From Bacteroidota bacterium (GTDB lineage: Bacteria > Bacteroidota > Bacteroidia > B-17B0 > Aurantibacillaceae), in contig JADJFB010000034.1 of assembly GCA_016708845.1 (NCBI GenBank), forward strand, positions 1 through 45,696: a DNA stretch of 45,696 bases. Direction: 5' to 3'. How positions within the stretch are numbered: position 1 is the stretch's first letter; the number at the start of each line of letters is the position of its first letter. Both the position numbers and the translations under genes were made by a program. This document shows, piece after piece, positions 10,303-18,665 of this stretch. Below the pieces are notes generated by a model. The model made no database searches. It worked only from the letters and a program-made list of their open reading frames with translations, and had not been told where the DNA came from.

Positions 10303-11400
10303 TTGTACAAAATTTTAATTATAGCCGATCATCGCTTAAACCGCTCTCCAAGCCAACGCTACCGTTTTGAGCAGTACTTAAATTATTTTAAAGTAAACGG
10401 CTTTGATTGGGAATTATCAGAAATCATTTCGCAAAAGGATGATAAAGTATTTTACAGTCCAGGAAACTATTTCAAAAAAGCGTGGATTCTTTTCAAATCA
10501 CTATTTATTAGATTAAACGATTTGCGTCGGGCAAAACAATTTGATGTCATTTTTATTCAGCGCGAAGCATTGTTATTAGGTTCTTCTTATTTCGAAAAAC
10601 AGTTCTTCAAAAAAAATAAAGTAGTTTTTGATTTTGATGACAGTATTTGGTTAATGGATACATCTCCTGAAAACAAAAAATTTGAATTCTTAAAAAATCC
10701 AGATAAAACCAAAATCAATATTGCTCATGCCCATCGCGTGATTGCAGGTAACTCTTTTTTAGCAAATTACGCTAAACAATTTAATCCAAATACGATTATC
10801 ATTCCAACAACCATTGATACAGATTTTCACAAACCAAAACCAGAATTAAGAGGCTTCGACTCCGCTCAGCCTGACAAAAAAATTGTAATTGGTTGGAGCG
10901 GAAGTATTAGCACCATTAAGCATTTTGAAATGGCAATTCCTGCTTTAAAACAAATTCAAAATAAATACCCAGATAAAATAGAGATTCACGTCATTGGACA
11001 AGGGTCATATACTCATCCAGAAATCAAAGTGATAAGTAAAAATTGGAGTTCAAAAACGGAAGTAGATGATTTAAACTGTTTTGATATTGGTATTATGTCG
11101 CTACCAAATGATGAGTGGGTAAAAGGTAAGTGCGGTTTAAAGGGATTATCTTACATGGCTTGTGGCGTAGCAACTGTTATGAGTAACGTAGGCGTAAATT
11201 CAGACATTATTGAACATGGCAAAAATGGCTATTTAGCTCAAACTGAGCAGGAATGGGTTAATTGCCTTTCTATATTAATTGAAAACAGTGATATACGTCA
11301 TCAAATTGGAGAGGCTGGCCGAGAAACAGTGGTTAAAAACTACTCTGTAAATGCTCATAAAGATGCCTATTTAGGTGTTTTAAAATCTCTAATAAAATAG
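10303..11400 (+). CDS. GT4 family glycosyltransferase
   Basis: Intact, 365 residues. The N-terminal half starts YKILIIADHRLNRSPSQRYR, and the donor domain has VIGWSGSISTIKHFE, IHVIGQGSY, DIGIMSLPNDEWVKGKC and SYMACGVATV. It is a cytoplasmic sugar transferase and closes the polysaccharide locus. The start is a TTG at 10303; no in-frame ATG lies nearby upstream, and KILIIADHR is the usual family opening. The linker between the two Rossmann halves (around residue 184) contains GFDSAQPD, which is the translation of a dispersed Bacteroidota repeat (TTCGACTCCGCTCAG core, see separate entry). It is in frame and falls in a surface linker, so it should be tolerated. The specific sugar is unknown. Confidence 0.85.
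   Translation: MYKILIIADHRLNRSPSQRYRFEQYLNYFKVNGFDWELSEIISQKDDKVFYSPGNYFKKAWILFKSLFIRLNDLRRAKQFDVIFIQREALLLGSSYFEKQFFKKNKVVFDFDDSIWLMDTSPENKKFEFLKNPDKTKINIAHAHRVIAGNSFLANYAKQFNPNTIIIPTTIDTDFHKPKPELRGFDSAQPDKKIVIGWSGSISTIKHFEMAIPALKQIQNKYPDKIEIHVIGQGSYTHPEIKVISKNWSSKTEVDDLNCFDIGIMSLPNDEWVKGKCGLKGLSYMACGVATVMSNVGVNSDIIEHGKNGYLAQTEQEWVNCLSILIENSDIRHQIGEAGRETVVKNYSVNAHKDAYLGVLKSLIK
10854..10875 (+). repeat. REP-like dispersed repeat inside a glycosyltransferase gene
   Basis: The core TTCGACTCCGCTCAG followed by CCTGAC is a variant of a short repeat scattered through many Bacteroidota genomes, mostly between genes. Here it is in frame and encodes FDSAQPD in an inter-domain linker. A second variant occurs at 42314-42334 inside another gene. 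The family assignment comes from memory of such repeats, not from a search. Confidence 0.6.
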
Positions 11401-11411
11401 TAGATTTGCTT

Positions 11412-11546
11412 ATGGATTCTCCCATTAAAAAAGATACTACTCCAAATGAAGTATATGTTCAGCGATATAAAAATTTTATTCGCTTGGTAAGAATTTCAAA
11501 ATTGCTATCTAAAGCAAGAATAATTATACATACTAATCAAAAGTAA
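11412..11546 (+). CDS. Small 44-aa protein preceding a nucleotidyltransferase
   Basis: A 44-codon frame beginning MDSPIKKDTTPNEVY and ending HTNQK, basic overall, with a helical-looking centre (FIRLVRISKLLSKARI). It ends two bases before the ATG of the nucleotidyltransferase gene, so the two are almost certainly cotranscribed. Tiny genes placed immediately ahead of AbiEii/MNT-like nucleotidyltransferases are common and are sometimes antitoxin or partner subunits. That role is inference from arrangement only; I do not recognise a named family. Confidence 0.5.
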   Translation: MDSPIKKDTTPNEVYVQRYKNFIRLVRISKLLSKARIIIHTNQK

Positions 11547-11548
11547 GA

Positions 11549-12025
11549 ATGGATATTGCAGATGATGAACTTCTAGATTTGTGGCGTGCATTTGAGAAAA
11601 ACAAATTGAAATATATCATGGTCGGTGGATTTGCCTCAATTTTAAATGGATATAATCGCTTAACATCTGATATTGACATCTGGATTAAAGATTTTAAAGA
11701 AAATAGAGAAGCTCTTCAAAAATCACTTCAAGAAACTGGCCTGGACACTATTCCTAACCTACAAAATGTAGATTTCGTTCCTGGATGGTCTTCGATATAT
11801 TTACCTTCTGGTTTTGAACTAGATGTGATGACAAAATTAAAAGGCTTTGAACAAGAAAAATTTGATGAGTGTTATGAAACTTCTAACGAAGCCATTATTG
11901 AAAATATTTCTGTTCGTTTCTTTCATATCAATCAGCTCATAGAATCAAAAAAGGCAGCTAATCGTTTAAAAGATCAATTAGATGTTGAAGAATTAGAAAA
12001 AATAAAACGTCAAAATAAATTATAA
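11549..12025 (+). CDS. Nucleotidyltransferase-fold protein (DUF6036/AbiEii-like)
   Basis: Intact, 158 residues. YIMVGGFASILNGYNR (about residues 24-39) followed by LTSDIDIWI gives the G-G…D-x-D signature of the Pol-beta nucleotidyltransferase superfamily. A third acidic position is likely in FELDVMTKL (around residue 93). Members include antitoxin/toxin components (MNT, AbiEii) and aminoglycoside-type nucleotidyltransferases. This short single-domain version with a lysine-rich tail (DQLDVEELEKIKRQ) resembles standalone DUF6036 proteins. It follows a 44-aa ORF by two bases. It could be half of a toxin-antitoxin-like pair or a sugar/RNA-modifying enzyme; the sequence does not decide this. Confidence 0.7.
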   Translation: MDIADDELLDLWRAFEKNKLKYIMVGGFASILNGYNRLTSDIDIWIKDFKENREALQKSLQETGLDTIPNLQNVDFVPGWSSIYLPSGFELDVMTKLKGFEQEKFDECYETSNEAIIENISVRFFHINQLIESKKAANRLKDQLDVEELEKIKRQNKL

Positions 12026-12058
12026 TTATATATACATTCGTAAACCCAATAATTTTAT

Positions 12059-13141
12059 ATGAAAAACACAGCACTTACACAAAAACACATTTCTTTAGGA
12101 GCTAAAATGGTTCCATTTGCAGGATACAATATGCCTGTTTCTTACAGCGGATTAAACGATGAGCATGCAACTGTTAGAAATGCAGTTGGTGTTTTTGACG
12201 TTAGCCACATGGGCGAATTTATTTTAAAAGGAGATAAAGCTTTAGATTTAATTCAAAGAGTAACAAGCAATGATGCATCTGTTTTAACAGATGGTAAAGC
12301 GCAATACTCTTGTTTACCAAATAACGATGGTGGTATTGTAGATGATTTAATTGTATATCGTATTGATGAAAAAACCTATATGTTAGTCGTAAACGCTTCT
12401 AACATTGATAAAGATTGGAACTGGATTAGTAAACACAATACTGAAGGTGTTGACATGAAAAACATTTCAGAAGAAACTTCTTTACTAGCAATTCAAGGAC
12501 CGAAAGGTTTAGAAACTTTACAAAAACTAACGGATGTTAAATTAGCCGACATTCCTTATTACTCGTTTGCAAAAGGTAAATTTAATGGCATCGACAATGT
12601 AGTGATTTCTAACACTGGTTACACTGGTGCTGGTGGTTTTGAAATTTACTTTAAAAATGAAGATGCAGAAAAAATTTGGGATGCTATTTTTACAGCAGGT
12701 GCTGAGTTCGGCATTAAACCAATTGGATTAGGCGCTCGTGACACTTTACGTTTAGAAATGGGCTTCTGTTTATACGGAAACGATATTGACGATACTACAT
12801 CTCCAATTGAAGCAGGTTTAGGGTGGATCACAAAATTCACAAAAGACTTTACTAATCGCGCCGCTATTGAAAAACAAAAAACAGATGGCGTAACTAAAAA
12901 ATTAGTAGGCTTTGAAATGATTGACAGAGGCATTCCTCGTCACGATTACCAAATTGCTGATGCTAATGGAAATGTCATTGGTAAAGTAACTTCTGGAACT
13001 CAATCACCAACTCTAAATAAAGCAATTGGTATGGGTTATGTAAACAAGGAATTTGCAAAAGCTGATTCTGAAATTTTTATCGTGATTAGAGATAAAGCCA
13101 TTAAAGCTAAAGTTTGTAAAATACCATTTTTGAAAAAATAA
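12059..13141 (+). CDS. gcvT: Aminomethyltransferase, glycine cleavage T protein
   Basis: Intact, 360 residues, the normal length for GcvT. MKNTALTQKHISLGAKMVPF and AGYNMPVSY open the protein, FDVSHMGEF follows at about residue 48, and the folate-binding core has GYTGAGGFEIYF and LGARDTLRLEMGFCLYGND. It transfers the methylene group from aminomethyl-lipoyl H protein to tetrahydrofolate and releases ammonia, as part of the cytoplasmic glycine cleavage system. The other subunits are not adjacent, which is usual in Bacteroidota. An inverted repeat just downstream (13153-13199) may end its transcript. Confidence 0.95.
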   Translation: MKNTALTQKHISLGAKMVPFAGYNMPVSYSGLNDEHATVRNAVGVFDVSHMGEFILKGDKALDLIQRVTSNDASVLTDGKAQYSCLPNNDGGIVDDLIVYRIDEKTYMLVVNASNIDKDWNWISKHNTEGVDMKNISEETSLLAIQGPKGLETLQKLTDVKLADIPYYSFAKGKFNGIDNVVISNTGYTGAGGFEIYFKNEDAEKIWDAIFTAGAEFGIKPIGLGARDTLRLEMGFCLYGNDIDDTTSPIEAGLGWITKFTKDFTNRAAIEKQKTDGVTKKLVGFEMIDRGIPRHDYQIADANGNVIGKVTSGTQSPTLNKAIGMGYVNKEFAKADSEIFIVIRDKAIKAKVCKIPFLKK

Positions 13142-13152
13142 TTTAGACAAAA

Positions 13153-13199
13153 GATACAAGATTAAAGATACAGGATATCAAAGTCTTTAATCTTGTATC
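13153..13199. repeat. 16-bp inverted repeat after gcvT
   Basis: GATACAAGATTAAAG at 13153-13167 is the exact reverse complement of 13185-13199, extended by one more pair, with a loop of about 15 bases. It has no long T-run, but the arm sequence repeats in part at 13200-13213 (attaatctttaat). It could act as a weak terminator or processing hairpin between gcvT and comB, or be a member of a dispersed repeat. Confidence 0.6.
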
Positions 13200-13221
13200 A
13201 TTAATCTTTAATCGAACTAAA

Positions 13222-13929
13222 ATGAACATAGAAGTTTGTTATACACCTCAAGCCTATAATCTTTTTCATAAAGACAATTCGATTGTGGTTGTAATTGATA
13301 TTTTCAGAGCAACCTCGGCCATTGTTACTGCCTTTTATAATGGTGTTAGCAAAATGATTCCAGTTGCAACAGTAGAGGAAGCAAGAGAATATCAAAAAAA
13401 TGGTTTCATGGCTGCGGCCGAAAGAGATGGAGAAGTGATTGAAGGTTTTGAATTAGGAAACAGTCCTTTTGGATACATGAACAGTAAAGTAAAGGGAAAA
13501 ACCATTGCTATTTCAACGACAAATGGAACGCAAGCTATTGAAGCAAGTCGCAAAGCATCTAAGATTTTAGTAGGTAGTTTTTTAAATTTAGATGTCTTGT
13601 GCGAGTATTTAGCCTCTCAAAAAAAAGATGTGATTTTAGTTTGCGCTGGTTGGAAAAATAAATTCAATTTAGAAGACACTATCTTTGCAGGAGCTGTTGT
13701 AAACAAATTAACTACCGAATCAGGTTTTGAAATTACTTGCGACTCTGCTATTGCCTCTAATCATTTATATATTATTGCTAAAGATGAATTGTTTGAATTT
13801 TTATCAAACTCTTCGCACCGCAATCGTTTAGCAAAATTAGATTTAGAACGTGATATTAAATATTGCTTAACGCCAAATCAATGCCCAGTTATTCCAGTAA
13901 TGGATTGGAAATACTTAGTTAAACTGTAA
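13222..13929 (+). CDS. comB: 2-phosphosulfolactate phosphatase (ComB family)
   Basis: Intact, 235 residues. NSIVVVIDIFRATSAIVTAF near residues 19-38 and GFELGNSPFGY with TTNGTQAIEAS (about 98-108) are the characteristic ComB segments. VCAGWKNKFNLEDTIFAGA carries further conserved acidic residues for Mg2+. ComB enzymes dephosphorylate 2-phosphosulfolactate to sulfolactate. This is a coenzyme M step in methanogens, but the family is widespread in Bacteroidota, where its product's use is less clear. The next gene begins eight bases downstream, so the two probably share a transcript. Confidence 0.88.
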   Translation: MNIEVCYTPQAYNLFHKDNSIVVVIDIFRATSAIVTAFYNGVSKMIPVATVEEAREYQKNGFMAAAERDGEVIEGFELGNSPFGYMNSKVKGKTIAISTTNGTQAIEASRKASKILVGSFLNLDVLCEYLASQKKDVILVCAGWKNKFNLEDTIFAGAVVNKLTTESGFEITCDSAIASNHLYIIAKDELFEFLSNSSHRNRLAKLDLERDIKYCLTPNQCPVIPVMDWKYLVKL

Positions 13930-13936
13930 CTATTTT

Positions 13937-14491
13937 ATGGAAAACATTCAAGTTATTAGTAAACGTACTTCTGTTTTAATAAAAGATCAGGTATTTAGTT
14001 TAGTGATATTACCAACAGGTGATAAGAAAAAAACAAATATCATGTTCTTATGGTTATTGGCTTGGAGTGTGAGTGGCGTTATTGTAATGGCTAATTATTT
14101 TACTCTAACACAAGATAAAGCAAAAATGATGCTGATTGTTTGGTTAGCATTTTGGGCGTATTTTGAATTTAAAATTATCCGCGTATTTATGTGGAAACGT
14201 TTTGGTAAAGAAAAATTATGGATTAAAAATGGTAAACTTTTATACCAACAAGACATTAACGGCAAAGGCAAAATTAAAGAATTTGACTTGAATTTAGTTT
14301 CTGACTTTAGTTTAGTGGCTTTAACACCAGGCAGCATTGCTGATACATTTAGTCAAACCTTTTGGGTAAAGGGCGGTGAGCGTATTGAGTTTGATTGCCA
14401 AGGCAAAAACATAAGAGTTGGAATGCAATTAGATGACGAAGAAGCGAAAAAAATTATTGCAGCTCTGAATAAATTTTTGAAGATTAAGTAA
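13937..14491 (+). CDS. Uncharacterised two-span membrane protein
   Basis: 184 residues. Two hydrophobic segments lie at about residues 38-55 (FLWLLAWSVSGVIVMANYF) and 65-82 (MLIVWLAFWAYFEFKII). They are followed by a soluble C-terminal part with beta-type patterning (LWIKNGKLLYQQDINGKG … FDCQGKNIRVGMQLDDEEAK) that recalls small bacterial PH-like domains after a membrane hairpin. It lies eight bases after comB and converges on the pseudouridine synthase gene. No catalytic motif is visible and the function is unknown. Confidence 0.7.
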   Translation: MENIQVISKRTSVLIKDQVFSLVILPTGDKKKTNIMFLWLLAWSVSGVIVMANYFTLTQDKAKMMLIVWLAFWAYFEFKIIRVFMWKRFGKEKLWIKNGKLLYQQDINGKGKIKEFDLNLVSDFSLVALTPGSIADTFSQTFWVKGGERIEFDCQGKNIRVGMQLDDEEAKKIIAALNKFLKIK

Positions 14492-14496
14492 CCCTC

Positions 14497-14546
14497 TAAA
14501 CTCCTCTGCGTTCTCTGCTCCTACTCAGCGTTCTCTGCGGTTAGAT
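14497..14546. repeat. GCAGAGAACGC-type dispersed repeat, two tandem units
   Basis: CTCTGCGTTCTCTGC is followed after a few bases by CTCAGCGTTCTCTGCGG, two near copies in tandem at the convergent gene ends. The reverse strand reads GCAGAGAACGCTGAG. Units of this kind are scattered in Bacteroidota drafts. The second copy supplies the last codons (LTAENAE) of the pseudouridine synthase. Confidence 0.55.
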
Positions 14547-15156
14547 CTTCTTTCCAATTCTCAATTTTTAACTTTCTAAAAAACTCCTCTTCTTCAATCT
14601 CTAAAACGCAACCTGGTTGCAAATCTCCTAATTCTAAATCTTCAATTGATACACGAATTAGGCGTTTACAATGATGGTACACCGAAGATACCATTTTGCG
14701 TATTTGATGATACTTACCTTCTGTTAGAGTAATCATTAACCAAGAACTTGGTAAATCTTCTCTAAATTCATGCGCACGCTTTGGTAAATTTGCTGGCTTT
14801 TCAACAATCTCTACGTCGCAAGGTGATGTTGTGTAATAACCACCACCTTTTACTCTAATTGTAATACCAGTTTGTAATTGAAGTAATCGTTCGGGCGTTA
14901 CTACTTTTTCAACATGAACTAAATAGGTGCGTTTATGTGGCGTATCACTTTCAAATAATAATTTAGTAACACGTTTATTAGTTGTTAGAATTAATAAGCC
15001 TTCCGAATTATTATCTAATCGTCCTATGGCATGTGTCCCTTCTGGCCAATCAAAATCAATATCGCCTAACAAATTAACCTTATCAGGGCTAACAAATTGC
15101 GATACCATTTTGTATGGCTTATTAATAATAAAATAACGATTAGGATTTTGGTTCAT
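14521..15156 (-). CDS. RNA pseudouridine synthase, RsuA/RluE-like
   Basis: About 211 residues from the ATG at 15156 (MNQNPNRYFIINKPYKM). A further seven upstream codons are open but lack a better start. GTHAIGRLDNNSEGLLILTT contains the G-R-L-D motif with the catalytic aspartate. KRTYLVHVEK, PSSWLMITLTEGKYHQIRKM and KRLIRVSIEDLEL are standard for the short RsuA/RluE branch, which isomerises a specific uridine in rRNA. There is no N-terminal S4 domain, matching RluE (23S) more than RsuA (16S). It overlaps the upstream GT2-DUF2062 gene by 17 bases. Its C-terminal LTAENAE tail derives from a dispersed repeat and is probably not part of the ancestral protein. Confidence 0.88.
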   Translation of the reverse strand: MNQNPNRYFIINKPYKMVSQFVSPDKVNLLGDIDFDWPEGTHAIGRLDNNSEGLLILTTNKRVTKLLFESDTPHKRTYLVHVEKVVTPERLLQLQTGITIRVKGGGYYTTSPCDVEIVEKPANLPKRAHEFREDLPSSWLMITLTEGKYHQIRKMVSSVYHHCKRLIRVSIEDLELGDLQPGCVLEIEEEEFFRKLKIENWKEDLTAENAE

Positions 15157-16348
15157 TAACTGTTGGTTTATACCCAAATACTTTTAATAATATCCAAGTC
15201 ACTAAAAAGCCTGCAATACCAGCCACTATAGAAAGCACGGTTGCCCCAATATAATAGACGTATAAATTCTTCAGTGTTTCAACTGATAGAAGTTTTGTGA
15301 AATCCAAATTTACTTTTTGACCTAAAACAAATTCTCCAGTTTTTACACTCGCATATAATACAAACGGAATTAGTGGTGGCACAGAAATTTGTGCCGTTAA
15401 ACCAACGATAATTTTGTTCAATTTAAAAAATACAGCAGTGAAAATAGCTAATGCAAATTGAAATCCCCAAATAGGAACAATTCCAAAAAACAATCCTACT
15501 CCTACCGACAATGCTTTTTTGTTAGTGCTTTCGTGAGCGGCAACTACCTCTGCTTTCCAAACTCTTTTTAAGTTTTTTAAATTAATGCTTCTCACTAGCA
15601 TAACTGGTCTCCAAAATAAAGCCGCTAATATCACTAAGTAAGTATTTAAAAAACTGATGCGTGTGCTATCTCTGCTTGGTATGAAGTGCGAAACACGTTC
15701 TCCTTCTGGAGCGTAATACACACTTACAGGAACCGACACAACAGGAATTCCTCTCCAAGCAGCTTTTACAATCACTTCAATCTCTAATTCAAACTTAGTG
15801 GTGAACAACCATATTTTTTTTAAGCGTTGAACAGGATATAATCTGTAACCACTTTGTGTGTCAGGCATAGTAATACCTGTCTCAGCCCAAAACCAAAAAT
15901 TACTGAACTTGTTTCCGAACGTACTTTTGTTAGGCACATTCTCAACCGTCATGTTTCTTGCGCCAATAATTAAACTACCAGGCTCTTTTTCTATTTTATC
16001 TAAAAACAAAATAAAATCTTTTGGATAATGTTGTCCGTCGCTATCAATACTAATCACATAATCAAACCCTAATTCAACGGCTTTTTTAAAGCCATTTCTT
16101 AACCCTACTCCTTTTCCTTGATTAACAGGATGTGTAACTACTTTTAATTGAGGGTATTTTGCTAAAATTTCAGCAGTATTATCGGTGCAGCCATCATTTA
16201 CAATAATCACCTCATCGCAATACTCGAACGTTGATTGAATAACGCCTTCTATTGTCTTGGCATTATTATATGTAGGCACAAGCACGCAGCATTTAAGCTG
16301 TTTAAATTTTTGCTTTACTTGTAATTTGTGCTCCTGAGATTCGGTCAT
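15140..16348 (-). CDS. GT2 glycosyltransferase fused to DUF2062 membrane domain
   Basis: 402 residues. The N-terminal GT2 domain (about 20-235) has CCVLVPTYNNAKTI, VIIVNDGCTDNT, NQGKGVGLRNGFK and the metal-binding ISIDSDGQHYP. It resembles dolichyl-/polyprenyl-phosphate sugar synthases. The C-terminal part (about 265-395) is a DUF2062 domain with SVGVGLFFGIVPIWGFQFAL, TAQISVPPLIPFVLYAS and a final hydrophobic span. The fusion is common in Bacteroidota and suggests a membrane-bound enzyme that charges a lipid carrier with a sugar. It is divergently oriented to the barrel-like gene at 16428 and is followed, with overlap, by the pseudouridine synthase. Confidence 0.9.
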   Translation of the reverse strand: MTESQEHKLQVKQKFKQLKCCVLVPTYNNAKTIEGVIQSTFEYCDEVIIVNDGCTDNTAEILAKYPQLKVVTHPVNQGKGVGLRNGFKKAVELGFDYVISIDSDGQHYPKDFILFLDKIEKEPGSLIIGARNMTVENVPNKSTFGNKFSNFWFWAETGITMPDTQSGYRLYPVQRLKKIWLFTTKFELEIEVIVKAAWRGIPVVSVPVSVYYAPEGERVSHFIPSRDSTRISFLNTYLVILAALFWRPVMLVRSINLKNLKRVWKAEVVAAHESTNKKALSVGVGLFFGIVPIWGFQFALAIFTAVFFKLNKIIVGLTAQISVPPLIPFVLYASVKTGEFVLGQKVNLDFTKLLSVETLKNLYVYYIGATVLSIVAGIAGFLVTWILLKVFGYKPTVNEPKS

Positions 16349-16427
16349 AACTAGACGGTAAAAATAAAAAAATATAGTTGCAAAAATCGTATTTCATTTT
16401 CTATTTATTCCCTAAGTTTGTAGTGTA

Positions 16428-17498
16428 TTGACACGTATTATTAAATATTTCCTTTTTATAGTCGTTTTATTAGCGAATACAACCGTATTGGCTCAAAAAA
16501 GTGAGCCGAAAAAAAAGCTAACTAAAGCCGAAAAAAAAGAAAAGAAAAAACAGGAGAAGGAGAAAAATAAAATTCCTGAAAATATTGAAGTATTTCCCGG
16601 TAATTTTTTAATTCGCCCACGTTTTGTTTACCCCATTGTTTCAGTTAATGTAAGTAATCGACTATTTGGGAAGGGAGAAAAATTTTCATACATGCCTGCC
16701 ATGCCTGGCGTAGTAGGATTGTCGCTAAAAATAAAAAAAGTATATATCTCAGCCGCTTTACAATTGCCTCCTAGCGACGCTTTAAAGAAAAAGTATGGTG
16801 TCACAAAATTCAGAAACATCAACATTAATATTCAAGGTAGAATAGTGAATTGGGGCTTGTTTTATAGAGACTATAAAGGCTTCTATTTGTCAAACTATAA
16901 ACAATATTATCCAAATTGGAATCAAGACTCTCTGGGTTTCCCAAAATCCCCAGGATTGCGTATTATTGAAGGAGGTATAAATTTAGGATTTAACTTTAAC
17001 AAAAACTTTTCGATGAACGCAGCTTTTGCTCAAGGTGAAAGACAAAAGAAAAGTGCAGGATCCTTTTTAATGGGATTAAGTGAGAGGTATCAACGTATTG
17101 AGGCCGACACTAGTTTTGTGCCTCCTACACAGGGGTCTTTGTATCCAAATTTAGATAAATTGGTATATGGTAATTTTATTAGCACCATCGTTTATTTGGG
17201 CTTTGGCTATCAGTTCGTGATTAAAAAAGTACATTTTACTCCAGTATTATTAGCTGGCTCTGGTTTTCAATTTCAGAGTTATGTACAAACCGATAAAAAA
17301 CGTTTTTGGATTAATATGCCAACCTATGCTACTGCCAAAGCACAATTAGGCTATAATGGAGATCATTTTTTCGCAAATCTTATTTATGCCACTGAGTTTA
17401 ATACCATTCCAATTAAAGAATCAAGAATTAGATTGTTTAGTAATTGGTTAGAGTTTGGAATGGGATTGAGGATTTTAGCTTCAGCTAAGCTCAGCTAA
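16428..17498 (+). CDS. DUF4421-like outer-membrane protein
   Basis: 356 residues. A signal peptide (TRIIKYFLFIVVLLANTTVLAQ, cleavage after about 22) leads to a Lys/Glu-rich linker (KKKLTKAEKKEKKKQEKEK) and then alternating hydrophobic beta strands to the end, ending WLEFGMGLRILASAKLS, as expected for a small outer-membrane barrel. WGLFYRDYKGFYLSNY at about 140-155 matches my memory of DUF4421. The start is a TTG at 16428, chosen because it gives a proper signal peptide; no ATG lies in frame nearby. A bidirectional terminator follows at 17535. Function unknown. Confidence 0.62.
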   Translation: MTRIIKYFLFIVVLLANTTVLAQKSEPKKKLTKAEKKEKKKQEKEKNKIPENIEVFPGNFLIRPRFVYPIVSVNVSNRLFGKGEKFSYMPAMPGVVGLSLKIKKVYISAALQLPPSDALKKKYGVTKFRNININIQGRIVNWGLFYRDYKGFYLSNYKQYYPNWNQDSLGFPKSPGLRIIEGGINLGFNFNKNFSMNAAFAQGERQKKSAGSFLMGLSERYQRIEADTSFVPPTQGSLYPNLDKLVYGNFISTIVYLGFGYQFVIKKVHFTPVLLAGSGFQFQSYVQTDKKRFWINMPTYATAKAQLGYNGDHFFANLIYATEFNTIPIKESRIRLFSNWLEFGMGLRILASAKLS

Positions 17499-17534
17499 CA
17501 CTGGCAGCTAAATTTACCTAATCCTATAAACAAA

Positions 17535-17561
17535 AAAAGGCTACATCATATGTAGCCTTTT
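17535..17561. terminator. Bidirectional intrinsic terminator
   Basis: A 12-bp perfect stem (AAAAGGCTACAT with ATGTAGCCTTTT) and a three-base loop sit between two convergent genes. The A-run on one side and T-run on the other let it serve both strands. Confidence 0.9.
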
Positions 17562-17579
17562 AAATTTATGAAATCTAAT

Positions 17580-18368
17580 TTATTTCTTCTTATCAAACTC
17601 TGCTACTTGGTTATCGTAACATAAGTAATATTTACCTTTTGAAAGATTTTTAATATCGGTTTCTTTTCCAAATCCTTTTTTAACAACTGATCCAAAAGCG
17701 TCATACACTTCAAATGATGTTTCGTTAGTAAATTGTATAGCCTTATTATCTTTAGTAATCATAAAATAAGGTTTATCAATTGTAGAGTTAACAATAACAG
17801 CTGAAGATACTTTAGGCGTAGTTGCTAAACCAACTTGTTTTACTCTAAATTTATTTTCGCCACTATGTGTAGACACATGAAAAGAATAATCATGAGTATC
17901 AGGATTACCTAATCCTTGAACTTCACCAACATATACCCATTTGTTCCACTTAAATTGCTCAACAATATAAGGTAACGGTCCGCTTTCATTTTTGGTTGTC
18001 CATTTTAAGATGCCAGAATTATTAATATTCATGCTTACTACCTCAAATGTAGGACGAGGTTTTAAAACTTCAGGATTTAATACAACTGGGACACAATCAC
18101 TTTTATGGCTAATTTCAATAGTAACTTTTTGACCTGGTTTTATATTCATGGCAGTTAAATCAATTTCAAAAGCCGAAGAGTTAACTTCATCAGTTGTGAT
18201 TTTACCATTCACTTTAATTTCGGTTGCACAAAAGCCAACGCCATTTGAACCAAATGAATTTTGAATGTAAATATTCTTATTTTGAAATTTTCCTTCTACA
18301 ACTAAAACTCCAGCGTTTAAATTGAATACTGTAACAACAAAAGAAAATATTAAAAAAAGGTTTTTCAT
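17580..18368 (-). CDS. Secreted protein with T9SS-type C-terminal sorting-like domain
   Basis: 262 residues. A signal peptide (MKNLFLIFSFVVTVFNLNAG) is followed by beta-rich domains of no recognised family. The last 65 residues run FEVYDAFGSVVKKGFGKETD then IKNLSKGKYYLCYDNQVAEF and a Lys tail. That pattern (Y-D-x2-G-x-V-x-K then L-x-K-G-x-Y) is the type A sorting signal read by the type IX secretion system of Bacteroidota. The protein is therefore likely exported to the cell surface or medium. The middle segment (PLPYIVEQFKWNKWVYVGEV) resembles a fibronectin-III-like strand set. It ends at the shared terminator at 17535-17561. Confidence 0.72.
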   Translation of the reverse strand: MKNLFLIFSFVVTVFNLNAGVLVVEGKFQNKNIYIQNSFGSNGVGFCATEIKVNGKITTDEVNSSAFEIDLTAMNIKPGQKVTIEISHKSDCVPVVLNPEVLKPRPTFEVVSMNINNSGILKWTTKNESGPLPYIVEQFKWNKWVYVGEVQGLGNPDTHDYSFHVSTHSGENKFRVKQVGLATTPKVSSAVIVNSTIDKPYFMITKDNKAIQFTNETSFEVYDAFGSVVKKGFGKETDIKNLSKGKYYLCYDNQVAEFDKKK

Positions 18369-18427
18369 TTAAATAAATATTAATTGTTTAAATACAAGTA
18401 TTAAAATTACAAAAAAAATGCGAAATC

Positions 18428-18619
18428 TTAAAGCCTATGGCGCATTTTAACATATAAAAACAAACATAAAAGCAAAAAAATCGTAATCCAAAGGATTTTT
18501 GAGGCGCCTCTAAAGTGTATTTTGTTAGTAAAACTGTCTTTTTTGTAAGCCCATAGCATTCCCACTATAAAAACTAATGAAAAAAGGGAGGTGAAAATGA
18601 TTTGACCAGTTGTGAACAT
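18428..18619 (-). CDS. Small conserved two-span membrane protein
   Basis: 63 residues from the ATG at 18619 (MFTTGQIIFTSLFSLVFIVG). Eight more codons upstream are open but MFTTGQ is the usual start of this family in Flavobacteriia-like genomes. Two membrane spans flank a basic loop (AYKKDSFTNKIHFRGASK). Function unknown. It is divergent from the WG-repeat gene, with less than 50 bp between starts. Confidence 0.72.
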   Translation of the reverse strand: MFTTGQIIFTSLFSLVFIVGMLWAYKKDSFTNKIHFRGASKILWITIFLLLCLFLYVKMRHRL

Positions 18620-18665
18620 CTTTTCGATATATTTTGGGTGCAATTTATAATTTTACGGACAATTG

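Noticed and set aside
10298..10305. TAACTTTG as a Bacteroidota -7 promoter element before the GT4 gene
   Set aside because: It matches TAnnTTTG but overlaps the start codon I assign, and no -33 TTG lies at the required 17-21 bp distance.
13144..13221. Riboswitch or T-box before comB
   Set aside because: Only a simple inverted repeat with repetitive A/T-rich arms is visible; no aptamer-like conserved blocks.
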